Source: Saccharina japonica
Taxonomy: Eukaryota; Sar; Phaeophyceae; Laminariales; Laminariaceae
Length of the DNA stretch: 64,000 nucleotides
NCBI GenBank assembly: GCA_008828725.1
Contig: MEHQ01000339.1
Location: forward strand, 293,207 to 357,206
Direction: 5' to 3'
Numbering within the stretch: position 1 is the stretch's first letter; the number at the start of each line of letters is the position of its first letter. Below the pieces are notes generated by a model, which saw only the letters and a program-made list of their open reading frames with translations, ran no database searches and was not told the DNA's origin. Shown one piece after another: positions 7,501 to 16,873 of the stretch. The position numbers and the translations under genes were made by a program.

Positions 7501-9885
7501 AAATCGACATATTTATTGAGGAAACGTGAACGATAAAACTCGCCCGTAACGTCCAAACATTCCTCCAAACATATACTTTTGCAAGCTTGGCGTTCACTTC
7601 AACATGCGTGGAAAATACAGCATACCCGGTATACCAGTAGCCCCGGGTACTGTCCGAGCCTTAACACGACGGTATCGTAGGCGAGGGGGTGGACTCGTGC
7701 CATGCAGAATCGTAGTCGTAGACCGTAGACCCTCGCGTCCGGAGCATGGCGTGTCTTCGCAGACCGGGCATCAGCCATTGCTGGCACCAAGCGCGAAGTG
7801 CGCCGTGTACATGATGAGTGAGCTGTGCATCCTACCAAAGACCGCTTGATAGACTGACGTTCTGGCATGTGTATGGCAGCGTCCAATAAACTGATTACCC
7901 TAGGAGGGGAATCTTCAGGACAGCCTGTTTTCATTTTGTTTGCGCACGAACGTTTCGATGGTTCGCTCGCGTGTCGCCGTCAAACAGGCGCTCGTCAAGG
8001 AGCCCGAGATCGCTCCATACGTGTGCGGATATGTCGTCGGCTCAGCCCCCCAGTTTCCCGGAACAACGGAGAGGTATACCCTGGAGGTCGATGAGGAAAT
8101 CTGCGGAGGAAGCTCGGTCATCTCCATGGCCAGCATGACCGGTAAACTAACCCATTCGTTATGGGAGGGAAAACATGTCAACTTCGTCATCTTAGTTTCC
8201 AAAGACTTCTCGACTTCGATGTGTGACCTTGATCTCCAAAGGTCGTTCGATCTCCATGTAAGATCGCGATCTCGAGGTATTTATATCTCGGTAACTAGAT
8301 GGAGGAATCAAGCCCCCAGATCCCGGATAGTGGATCCTGAAAAATGAGTGGAGGTCGCACAAACGTAACCTGCCGAGTCGGCCCCCACTTCCCGCCACAG
8401 TTTTTTGTTTTGTTTCTATGTATTGTTCTCGCTCTTCTGCCTGCTCCCTCTATAGTCGTAGCTCAGATCTGCGGTCACATAGCGGGAACCCCCCCCCCAA
8501 ACACACACCACGGTACGTGTCTTGGGTTGTTATCTCGAAAACAGTTCAGCAACGTGTTTCTTCGTCGACCTGTGTCAAATCAAGACTACCCACGCTGGGC
8601 GAAATTATTCCTTCTAGTAAAAACCCTACCCACGCCGGAGAATCGAGAGCGCCTTTAATGAAAAGCTTTAGAACAATTAGATGCCTGAACCCCTGCAGTT
8701 TGACGTTGCCTCACAAATCCCGTTTGGATCTAGACGATCAGCAAGATCGTTTACGCTGGCCGAGTTCGGCATAATACCGGCAAATTTGGCTGTCGTTTCG
8801 GATAAATGACACGAGGCACGGTAGGGGGGCATCTTCTGACACGGAAACCGATGTACACACGTCCTTCAAGCTTCCGACCACCCCCCCGATACTACTGCCG
8901 CGCTGTACCAGGAAGCACCAACGATGGGTTCGTGGGCTTCGACTCTGAAAGGCTCAAGTCGAGTGGTTCGTCGACGATCACCCCGCCTGTGTGGGATTCC
9001 GGTGAGATGCTTCACCGCGTAGCCGTTTTGCTTCTGTTGCAACGTCACCGCTGGCGAATGGTATCCTTCGTGTAAGGAGCAACGCCCTTGTAGGGTTGGT
9101 GTCTTATTGTCTGACCTCCTCACATGAGAAGCACAATGCCCCCCCCCCCTCAAAACATGACACGTCATTTAACGTTTTTCGTGCCGCCGGGCTAACAGTT
9201 ATATGCACTAAAAACGTAATATATATTATCGTAGAGTGAAATTGTCAACCTTACATGTAGTTGCTCACTTGGGAAGATCTCAACCGTTCAGGAGGAGTTT
9301 ACGTAGTAACAAAGTGCAAACCCTAACGCGGAATGAGTCCGAGATCGTATCCAGTAACGCCTCGTAGCGCGGCGAAACCCTAACAAAGCACACGGAGCTT
9401 TCTCATAAAGATGACGGTTTTGACCAAACTCCTCGATCTCATACCAGCTGTGAGGTGTCCTGTGTGTACTACATATTCGCCAAAACCAGCGCGAAGCGTA
9501 ATATCGGCGGGGAGGAAAACGACCAATGATGGACAGAATTAGAGGGGTCGGTAGGCTGCTGACGAAACACAACGTGGAAAGGTACGCCATTCGCACCTCT
9601 CTCGCTTTTCCAAAAAACGACCTCATGTCTGTAAAACCTGAATCCTGTGTGTTTCCTGCAACACCATCTGCATCCCACGCAGGAACTGAGGACAACAACG
9701 AGCTGTGCTCTCACGTGCCGGGACCCGCGTGCGACCGCGATTCCGGCAACGAAGAGGCTGGACCGGGAGAGGGGTACGTCCACACCCACCGCGGTATGCA
9801 TGGCGTCGGAGACATAGACGAAGCTACCTACACCTGGCTCAACCCTGCCGCGGAGGTCTTCATCGGCAAGCCTGTGGAGCTTTGA
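4483..9885 (+). CDS. Spondin_N-domain secreted protein, copy A (exons 2-6; first exon not in view)
   Basis: Five exons (4483-4548, 6036-6119, 7988-8141, 8912-9001, 9683-9885) splice at GT-AG sites with matching phases (0, 0, 1, 1). They give 198 residues and a TGA with no internal stop. The product follows the Spondin_N domain from start to end: IRVRNLTFQQPFSP, then IFKEGTPASDALKVLAQSGD, PGTTERYTLEVD, ISMASMTGSTNDGFVGFD, VWDSGTEDNNELCSHVPGPAC and YVHTHRGMHGVGDID. In this family the domain is an extracellular beta-sandwich found in F-spondin and in stand-alone bacterial and algal proteins; the substrate is unknown. Four cysteines suggest disulphides. The signal-peptide exon is missing. The intact exon at 33.0 kb shows what it should look like and joins exon 2 in phase 0, which would give about 226 aa. 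Introns are 0.68-1.87 kb and hold MITEs and a SINE. Function beyond the domain is unknown; it may be live if a first exon lies left of the window. Confidence 0.85.
5690..5795 (+). mobile_element. Worn SINE-like copy, head type i
   Basis: Shows the family order: GGTCAACGTTGAAG, then GCTACACGTTGTCG, then CGGCAAGGACAAGAAGAATAAG as a decayed form of the shared tail. It lies inside intron 2. The 55.81-55.91 kb copy holds the same intron position in copy B, so the insertion predates the duplication. Confidence 0.45.
6036..6119 (+). CDS. Copy A exon 3
   Basis: 28 codons after acceptor TATTGGCAG and before donor GTAAAA, phase 0 at both ends. Encodes DISIFKEGTPASDALKVLAQ and on to SGDASGFE, the family's G-x-P/A-A-S-x-A-L helix. 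Counterparts are 56891-56974 (copy B) and 62544-62627 on the minus strand (copy B'), all 84 bp. Confidence 0.85.
6228..6468 (-). mobile_element. Family-2 MITE, reversed, in intron 3
   Basis: Starts GAGTCATCCCACGGTAGGGG and ends at CCATACCGTGGAG. On the minus strand it aligns along its whole length with the 2.75-2.99 kb copy, including the GAGCTCCTCACATGAAGAGCTC hairpin and ACATGACTTCGG. Family-1 DNA starts immediately after it. Confidence 0.7.
6469..6693 (+). mobile_element. Family-1 MITE abutting a family-2 MITE
   Basis: GCATGCTACGATAGAGGTGGC at the left and GTGCACCTCTATCGTAGCATGC at the right are inverted copies. GGCCCTTAACCCAAAATGGTC and GAGCTCTTCAAGTTAGAAG lie inside. There is no spacer to the family-2 copy on its left. 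Confidence 0.7.
7140..7860 (+). other. Intron 3 of copy A, duplicated elsewhere
   Basis: Non-coding DNA with counterparts in copy B (57.34-57.56 and 58.92-59.21 kb) and, for its right part, a loose fragment at 13.2-13.45 kb. Landmarks are GGTAACCCGCCAGATA, a G run before CACGCACCACAAACAC, and GGACGGAGCATGGC-type words. It is useful for dating the duplication because no coding constraint is evident. Confidence 0.6.
7988..8141 (+). CDS. Copy A exon 4
   Basis: 154 bp after acceptor GTCAAACAG, ending ATGACCG before donor GTAAAC (phase 1). Encodes ALVKEPEIAPYVCGYVVGSA, then PGTTERYTLEVDEEICGGSS and ISMASM. The start is set by phase and by the same acceptor in copies B and B'. Two of the four cysteines lie here. 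An ATG upstream in the same frame is intronic. Confidence 0.85.
8395..8497 (-). mobile_element. SINE 3' remnant in intron 4
   Basis: On the minus strand: TGTGACCGCAGATCTGAGCT, ACGACTATAGAG, and an A-rich end around CAAAACAAAAAACTG, matching the SINE body. The same insertion is at 59.59-59.71 kb in copy B but absent from B'. Confidence 0.55.
8912..9001 (+). CDS. Copy A exon 5
   Basis: 90 bp after acceptor TGTACCAG and before donor GTGAGA, phase 1 on both sides. With the last base of exon 4 it reads GSTNDGFVGFDSERLKSS, the TND-GFVG signature of the domain, and ends VWDSG, where the family has a Y/W-D-A/S-G turn. Confidence 0.88.
9076..9334. mobile_element. Worn family-2-like MITE in intron 5
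   Basis: Contains GAGCAACGCCCTTGTAGGG at the left, a CCTCCTCACATGAGAAGC hairpin, AAAACATGACACG, TTGCTCACTTGGGAAG and a right end CAAACCCTAACGCGGAATGA. These are degraded counterparts of family-2 landmarks in the same order. Confidence 0.45.
9683..9885 (+). CDS. Copy A terminal exon 6
   Basis: 203 bp from acceptor CCCACGCAG to a TGA. Encodes GTEDNNELCSHVPGPAC, then GEGYVHTHRGMHGVGDID, TYTWLNPAAEVFI and a short tail GKPVEL. The acidic T-E-D-N-N-E stretch and the H-T-H-R-G motif are the most conserved part of stand-alone Spondin_N proteins. No counterpart of this exon exists in copies B or B' within the window. Confidence 0.9.
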
Positions 9886-10110
9886 CACAATCGACGACCA
9901 TACTCCCCGGTCGTGCACACGGCGTACAGACAATCGGTGTCGCCCACGTTAGAGAGAGGTGTATACCTTGGACCGCTTGAATATTGTGCGCACGTTTGCT
10001 AGTAGTGTAGACGGTAGATTCCACGAGCACAAAGGTTAAGCGACAGTCTACTGTAATCCGGTTGGTTAGAGGCTCTGCCCTCCCTTGGCTGTACGCAGAC
10101 AGCTACTATA
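9886..10110. other. 3' flank of copy A
   Basis: Presumed 3' UTR and flank. I could not pick a polyadenylation signal with confidence. Confidence 0.4.
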
Positions 10111-10245
10111 GTATTATTATCCCATTTGCCGTATGACAATGTTCGGCTCGCTATTTCAATCATATCATTCACGTATACCTATCAATCATACCTGAATACT
10201 TGACAAAACTTACACCGATAATGCAGTCCCCCCTATGATCCTTAG
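10111..10245 (-). mobile_element. SINE-like element, head type ii, shared tail
   Basis: On the minus strand the copy runs through CAAGTATTCAGGTATGATTG, then GGTATACGTGAATGATATGA, and ends ATTGTCATACGGCAAATGGG followed by ATAATAATAC. Relatives are at 29.5, 44.2, 46.5, 58.5 and 61.0 kb. The tail is the same as in head type i and in the tRNA-derived SINE. Confidence 0.5.
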
Positions 10246-13204
10246 ACCTGTCGATTTTGGTCTCCATGATATCAGAGTGTGGGTTACATAAAACCCCTTG
10301 CGTTTCAAAATCGTCCGAAGGGGCGACGGCGTGCTCGGTTAAGTTAAGCCCGGTGGCTGTCATGCGTCTGAATAATCTTGGCACCCGTTTAGGGTGGTGT
10401 TTAGTCACACTTCTGTAGGCGCCCATTGCGTGTTTCGAGGTTTAAAGTACAGTAGGTATCGCCGGGAGTCAGTTCCCGATCGACCGACTCTCGCGAAGAG
10501 ACTCGTGTTCTGAACGAGGTACCTCCTCCAGAAAAGGAGGTACTAAGTGTTATCGTGGACATGTTTTTAATCGTACGCGGCACCTTATTAAAAAGAAAAT
10601 GAGCGTTACGGTTAGGGCGCAGACACGATTGTGTATGCGTGCCTGTGTTCAGGCGTCGGACGTTTTCATTTGTCCTCTTGGCCGTAGTTCGCCTTATTGC
10701 GTTGGGGTGTTTGGTTGAATGGAACGGGGATGAGTTGGATATGCGTGTTGGGAGGTACCCATGTGTCGAGTAAGGCTGATACGTACGTTAGTAGGGTATG
10801 ACGATGGCCTTGTCGAATCATATCGTATACTTTGGCCGTTGGTCAATTGCGTGCAACGCACAGGGAAGCCAATACCTAGCATCTAGAGTTATATTAACAT
10901 AATACTCCAGATGCAACAGTTAATGGTCTTCTGCATACCAAATTGGGCACTGTTAAGCTAGAGGGCTGCTCTTCTACGGTACGAAGTACGAGTGCAGCGT
11001 AGCAGTTGGATTTTCAGTTGTTAAGAGTATACAACAGGCGGGGTGACGTTATCCGTAGGTACGTATACGATATCTGGATGCGAAGACCTCGATACATACG
11101 TATTTTGCTCGATCCCACTTTGTCATTCGCTTGGTAATGCACTCGTCCGTCGGGTGTTCATGTGCCCCACGTTGCGGTCTGGCTTTAGTTCGAAAAAACA
11201 GTACTGACACAAATATCGAGAGATTTGATATTATAATTGCCGTCTACCCTGGGCAATTGCTTGATATGGACATTTGGGGTGTGCCGCGTTATTGGGACCC
11301 ATAGGTTTGGACCTGTCGTATGTGTTGACCCCTGACAACTACTCAGTATGGACTTGAGAGTGGGCCGTTTTATCTGGCATTTTGTGATCGGTAGGTCGGA
11401 ACCTGTCGTATTTGTTGACCCCTGGCAACTAGGCTGGAATTTGGGGTGGGCCTTTTTACCTGGAATTTTAGTTACCCGTTGTGTCGGACGAGTTGTATAT
11501 CGTACCAAGTAGAGCGGCTGTTGGTGACACTGCGGTGTTTGATGCTGGTCTACGGAGATTTGTGGTTTTCCTGTGCGGCGAGGCATTAGTTCCGTACCCG
11601 GGTGCCGCACCAACTGGATGGCTCGCCTGCCGTTGCCGGTTCGTGACACAATGACATACGATACTCACGTGTGAATTATGGAATACATGACGGAATGGTA
11701 CGACTCCTGTGTGGGCCTGGACTTTGTGATACTCAGGATACAGCTCATTCATGTGCTGTGCGACCGGTGCTCGTGATGAGAAACATACGGTCCGTGCATG
11801 TGTGTATGGAGTGCGATAAAAATAGCCCGGGAGGTCCTTAGTACAAGTATTTTGGTCGCATACCTCTATATAGTCTCCTCTTCGCAATAAGGCGGCATGT
11901 CGCGTACCCGAAAGGAGTGCATCGCTGCAGCACCATGTTATATATACAACAAGTAATCACGTGTCCCTGCCTTTTTGTCCCAGAGCAGGCTCCCATCACA
12001 GTCATGCAGTAGTGACATCCGAGCCACTCTCTCGAAGAGGCATTTGTTGTGCACGCGGCACATCCCATTTCGAAACCCGCGATAATGGTGGGGCGTAGAC
12101 TGCACCTCGTAAGGTAACCGGGTTAGATTGCGGGCGCAGGCATGTGTGTGTACTTGTGTACAGACTTCGAGCTTTGCCGCTTCTCGTTAGGCGCGATATT
12201 CCACATCCACCTAAAGACAAGAGTGGAGCATCAGACATACATGTAGGGACATGAATCATACAGCTATATAGATCGCCAAGCGGCACATCTATATTTGCTG
12301 GTACAGACACATCACTCTGTCTCGTGTTTGGAATGGAAGAAGCTTCTAAACGACGGTTTTTAACCGAGACAGATAGTCCCAGGTGTCCATACGTGCTACA
12401 TGGTGAGCTTTTTCCCGTCATGGAGAAGCCAACACTCTTCGAAGTATTTTGAAAAATGCGACTGTTTTGTGAACTTTCGTCTTAAAATGTGGCACATATC
12501 TACCCTCAATAATGTGTAGATCCCAATTGGTGCACTCGATCGCCTGATATTTGCTACCGGCGCGAAATCGTGCTTGAAGTTGCCTTCAGCTTCGATATTG
12601 AAGCGGCGTCCATAGGTACGTCTCGATGTACTGGAGGATCATCCTTCCCACGTGTCGAACCATTCACTTCGTTCGCTTCAACCAGCCCTCTCGCCCCTAC
12701 CACAAGTCCTCCCAAACACCACGATCACGACTACTCGACGGCGTTGCACTGATCCGGTCTGCTTGTTGAATCATATTATATGTCTTCTCCGCTACGTTCC
12801 TGGCTCATGGAGTTTCCCGTAGGTTCGCGCGGACGGGTGTTTTTCTTAAACGTCGAGTCCTGCGCGAAGTATCAAGCTCCTCGCGTAATTGACCGAGGGG
12901 TGGCCACATACCGACAGCGAATAGTCACGGAGGTTTGATTCTTGGTTTCCTGAAGCCGACCCTCCGACCCTTATGGCAGTGATCAGTTCTTGGATGCTGT
13001 GCTTGGTGAGACTCTAGGTTGACTCAACCGGCTTGAATGCTCCTCCTGTGCTTGAAACCACTCTATATAGGTTTGACTCGCGATGCTGTGGCTGGGAAAG
13101 ACTCCAAATTAATTGAGCCGCGTATAATAGGCACTTACCCAACCACAATGCCTGACTAACTAGCTACCTTATGTAGAAAGATTCACCATCAAGATCCGTC
13201 CGCT
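10246..13204. other. Gene-free stretch, no feature recognised except a short tandem repeat
   Basis: Open frames up to about 154 codons occur, but none shows a domain, splice pattern or paralogue in the window. I see no SINE or MITE landmarks. A tandem repeat at 11.24-11.47 kb is listed separately. Confidence 0.5.
11240..11470. repeat. Imperfect tandem repeat, about 115 bp unit, two copies
   Basis: Two diverged units share GGACCTGTCGTATGTGTTGA or GAACCTGTCGTATTTGTTGA, CCCCTGACAACTA or CCCCTGGCAACTA, and GTGGGCCGTTTTA or GTGGGCCTTTTTA. The minus-strand frame shows the matching peptide repeat, but nothing else suggests coding. Confidence 0.6.
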
Positions 13205-13450
13205 ACATCACAGAATTAACCTGCTGATGGAACATTCGGTACCCCCTCTGCAGTATTACCGGTGGGGGGGGCACTTCATCTTCATGCATGGCCGTAGTTG
13301 TATGACCATAGACCCTCGCATCCCTACAATGCCGGGACGGAGCATGTCGGGTTTTCACCGACCAGGCATAGCAATCAGAACCCGCGGTGTACCAAAGGTG
13401 TGCCCTAAATACAGGTACCCTCCTATGTCTACACAGGACAGGCAAAACAA
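13205..13450 (+). repeat. Loose fragment of spondin-like intron 3
   Basis: Matches part of intron 3 of copies A and B: CATGGCCGTAGTTGTATGAC, CCTCGCATCCCTACAATGCC, GGGACGGAGCATG and GACCAGGCATAGCAATCAG. No exon is attached, so it marks a third, mostly lost copy of the gene region. Confidence 0.6.
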
Positions 13451-13489
13451 ACACGTACCATGGTTGGTTCTGGGTTCTAGGTCGATCCT

Positions 13490-13763
13490 TCGCGTGCTAC
13501 GATAGATATAGCACTTGTTGGCTGAATTTCGTTTCTGAATGATCGGGCTCCTTAACCCAAACCCGTCGCACTTTCAGTCTCGTACTGCAGTAGTATCGTT
13601 CGTTACATTGTACTTAGGCCGTGGTTCTGTTCACTGGGTATAATAACTTTCAGTTTCATCCGACATCAGGTTTTGGGTGACTTGCTAATGGCATCGATCT
13701 CTTTATGTGAGAAGCCTCAGAAGATGTACTCTATACAGGTGCGCCCCTCCCGTAGCTTGCGTC
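13490..13763 (+). mobile_element. Family-1 MITE
   Basis: Left CGCGTGCTACGATAGATATAG, GGGCTCCTTAACCCAAACCC inside, a weak TATGTGAGAAGCCTCAGAA hairpin, right end CCCGTAGCTTGCGTC. It is the most decayed of the near-full-length copies. Confidence 0.65.
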
Positions 13764-13781
13764 CCTCGACTATCACGTAGA

Positions 13782-13978
13782 GCAATGCCACCTTATAGGC
13801 GCGGCGCCACATATTATGAGACCCTCGCATGGGGAGCTCTTCGGCAAACCACCCGAAACGTGGCTTCGATCGAAGCACGCAGTGTCTGTTCGCCCCACCC
13901 GCTCGGCTTTTTCTACTAGTCCTGAAACCAAAACCTGTTTTACGAGTATGATAAGGCATCATCATGTACAGTAACCGG
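13782..13978. mobile_element. Family-2-related MITE cut by a SINE
   Basis: Left half matches the 14.73-15.05 kb copy: AGAGCAATGCCACCTTATAGG, GGAGCTCTTCGG, CACCCGAAACGTGGCTTCGA and CAGTAACCGGAAATTG. The right end is missing; SINE body sequence follows directly. Confidence 0.5.
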
Positions 13979-14165
13979 AAATTGCTGAGTTGAGGGGGCC
14001 CAACCTGAAGTCTTCTCGCGATAAAAATGCAAGGCAAGAACCGTAGTGGGGGAGGAGGGAGACGAGCCTACTTTGTGACTCCGGGTCTGAGCTACGACCA
14101 GAAAGGAGAGAGAAAGGAAGGGCGAAGATAATACATGGGATGGAGAAACAAATAAACAAAAAAAA
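13979..14165 (+). mobile_element. tRNA-derived SINE, 5'-truncated
   Basis: GAAGTCTTCTCGCGATAAAA, GCAAGGCAAGAACCGTAGTG, GCCTACTTTGTGACTCCGGG, GGAGAGAGAAAGGAAGGGCG, then AATACATGGGATGG and an A-rich end. The head is absent. It interrupts a family-2 MITE, so it is the younger of the two. Confidence 0.7.
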
Positions 14166-14203
14166 TAGTTATAATAAGCTATGATGCCTCAGAAGGCAAA
14201 AAA

Positions 14204-14648
14204 AGCGCGTGCTATAATATATGATGGAGACACAGCACTCTTTTTCGGCTGAAAATGTTGTTTTTATCGATCGGCGCTCCTTCTTAACCCAAAATTGCCA
14301 GCCTTGCATCCTTGCGTTGCCATGATTCTCATTGTATTCAGTTTATAGCAAAGCCCATGGGATAGTTCATCGGGTAGCCCTTTTCGTTTGGTACAAACTC
14401 TGTTTTTGACATATTAATTGACGCCAAAAACCTTTGTTGTTCCTGAGGGGTGGTCGCATGAGCAGCTCTATAACTCGCGCAAATATCACAGTGTTATTAA
14501 CCCGATGCGCATTCCCAAAAGGCCCCAAGTATAAAATGAAACATATTGCAACACAACAATGAAATTGCGGCGAGTTTGGGGGTTATGGAGCCCCGATCAT
14601 TCAGAAAGTGTTTTAGCCAAAACGTGGCACCTCTATCGTAGCACGCCT
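14204..14648. mobile_element. Fold-back form of family-1 MITE (two left halves, inverted)
   Basis: The left half reads GCGCGTGCTATAATAT, TTTTCGGCTGAAAATG, GGCGCTCCTTCTTAACCC. The right half, on the other strand, again reads GAGGTGCCACGTTTTGGCT, TCTGAATGATCGGGGCTCC, ATAACCCCCAAACTC. So both ends are left ends and the usual right half is absent, giving a long inverted repeat of about 445 bp. Confidence 0.6.
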
Positions 14649-14732
14649 CTATACTATTACTATTAGTATAGTGCCCCTCAAGCGAGGACCCTCAGAAACA
14701 ACATGCGCCGCCCTCACAACGACAATGAAATA

Positions 14733-15050
14733 TAGAGCAATACCACCTTATAGGGGTGGCGCCTTAGTTTCCGAGACTCTCACAAGAGGAGCTCCTCAGT
14801 GTCCCACCCGACACATGGCTTCGATCGAATCATTTGTTTTGTGGCGCAACCCGATCAAGGTATCTGTACTACGAGTATACGCTGCTTTATAGTCCTGAAA
14901 CAAAACGTTATTGTACGAGTAGCAAAAGTATCTTATGCATATACAGTAACGGGTAGTTGTTCCTTTGAGGAGCTCAATCAACCGGTCCCAGTGACAAACT
15001 ATTTCCTCAGAAGGCGAAAACAAACTGCAAACCCTACCTACCATGGGAGG
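14733..15050 (+). mobile_element. Family-2-related MITE, complete variant
   Basis: Begins AGAGCAATACCACCTTATAG, contains GAGGAGCTCCTCAGTG, CCCACCCGACACATGGCTTCG and GTTCCTTTGAGGAGCTC, and ends ACCCTACCTACCATGGGAGG. Ends and hairpins match family 2, but the middle differs, so it is a subfamily. Confidence 0.5.
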
Positions 15051-15197
15051 ATTCGATATCTTCCTCGTCTACTCTGGGCGGAAGCCGCGCGCTGGACCCC
15101 TCTTTTCATTGGTGCATCATGAATGCACATGTTCTGGTTGTTCCATGACAGTTGTCGCGACACAGTCCCATGACAGTTCTCATGACAGTCCCATGAC

Positions 15198-16865
15198 TAG
15201 AGGTGGGCACCTAGAGGGAAAATAAAAAAAAGAAAACCGGCCAGGAGGCGTTATTCTCAAAAACAAAAACCGGTTTAAACCGGTTTTTTCAGCCGGTTTA
15301 AACCGGTTAACCGAAAACCGGTTTAAACCGGATGGCAACATGAAACGCCTCCAAACCATTGAACATAACGGTATGTATGCGTCCAGTACATTACGTGTAC
15401 GTGGATTCCGAGCCACTGTTAGAGTACTAATAGAACACGAGGTGGTATGGTACAACAACAGCACAACAGCACATAATATTTTACGGGGTGACGTGAGTTT
15501 CAGGTACAAGTCATGATATTTACGACATTGCTGCCACAGGCACAACAACACTGATTGCTGCTGCTGCAGTGCGATTTTCGTGGGCAGTCGAGAGCGTAGC
15601 AGATCTACGATCGACAGGGTAAGGCGCTGCATATACATACACATACCACACACCAAAACCAAATTATTTTCGGCCCGCACACAAAGAGCAAGTGAACTTC
15701 GATCTCCCCGCTGAAAACATCTAATTTTGGCCCGCACCCTAAAAACAAGTCAAGTTAGACCCCCGAACAAAAACCAAGTCAATTTCGATGACACAAAATC
15801 AAGTTAGTTTTGACCCTAACACTAAAATCAAGTCAATGTCGATCCCAATTAAAACCCCAAGGCAAATTCGATGCCCCGACACTAAAACTAAGTATTTTTC
15901 GGCCCTGACACAAAAAACAGTCAATTTCTATCCATACACTAAAACCAAGTCATTTTCGGCCCTGACACTAAAAACCAAATCAATTTCGACCCCCCGCACA
16001 AAACTCAAGCCAATTACTATCCCCGCACAAAAGCAATTATATTTCAATCCCCACACAACAAACAAGTTACATTTCAACTCCAACACTAAACCAAGTCAAT
16101 TTAGATATTTATTCTAAAACCAAGACAATTTCGATGCCCCCACACTAAAACCAAGTCATTTCCAACCACCTACACTAAAACGAGGTATTTTTCGACCCGC
16201 ACACAAAAACTAAGTCAAATCGGATACTGTAATGGTATGGGCTTGGAAGGCTGGTAATTACCTCATATAATAGGTAATTGGTCCGTTTTCGTATAACTTG
16301 GATGGCATTCGTATTCGGGGTATTTGCAAGATCGGAGGGCCATAATTGAAGCCCGTCCCGGGGCAGATGTCATCTGGCTCGGGGATTAATATAAGCTGCT
16401 TCTCTTCTACGCTTGATTCTACGGAAAGTGAGTAACACCAAGGATGCTTACTAGACAAACCTGCAAGGGGATACTCGGTGTCTCACCCAGTCATATAACA
16501 CGTGATAATACCTACACTGAAATCAAGTCAATTTATATCCCCCGCATAAAACATAATCGTTCTCGGCCCACACGCAATTACCAAGTCATTCAGACACTAG
16601 AACCAAGTCATTTTCGACCCGTACTATATTACTACTGCTGCACGTAGCAGTGTAATCAGTCAAGAGTCGGTTCGATTCTGCCGGTTTAAACCGGTTAACC
16701 GGTTAACCGCGGTTTTTTCCGGTTTAAACCGGTTTTCGGTTAACCGGTTTAAACCGGCCGAAAAAAACGCGGTTTTTTTTTCCCAAAACCGTCTACTCGG
16801 GCACGCCTGCTGGGTTTCCAAAAATCGGTTTAAACCGGTTTTTTTCTTAAAGGTGCCCACCTCTA
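15198..16865. mobile_element. Complete non-autonomous hAT-type element with perfect 8-bp target duplication
   Basis: The ends TAGAGGTGGGCACCT and AGGTGCCCACCTCTA are inverted copies, and CCCATGAC flanks both sides (15190-15197 and 16866-16873). An 8-bp duplication with TAGAGGTGGGC-type ends is the known mark of hAT transposons. Both subterminal regions (about 15230-15335 and 16676-16840) are packed with AACCGGTTTAAACCGG units, probable transposase-binding sites. The middle (about 15720-16620) is a degenerate minisatellite of 35-40 bp units with ACTAAAACCAAGTCAATTTC. No transposase is encoded; the perfect duplication suggests a young insertion. Confidence 0.85.
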
Positions 16866-16873
16866 CCCATGAC

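Noticed and set aside
10517-10543. GTACCTCCT...AGGAGGTAC hairpin as a terminator or regulatory site
   Set aside because: Isolated 9-bp stem in gene-free DNA with no supporting context.
15180-15737. 185-codon minus-strand frame
   Set aside because: It runs across the end of the hAT-type element and reads its AACCGGTT repeats as peptide; no domain or conservation.
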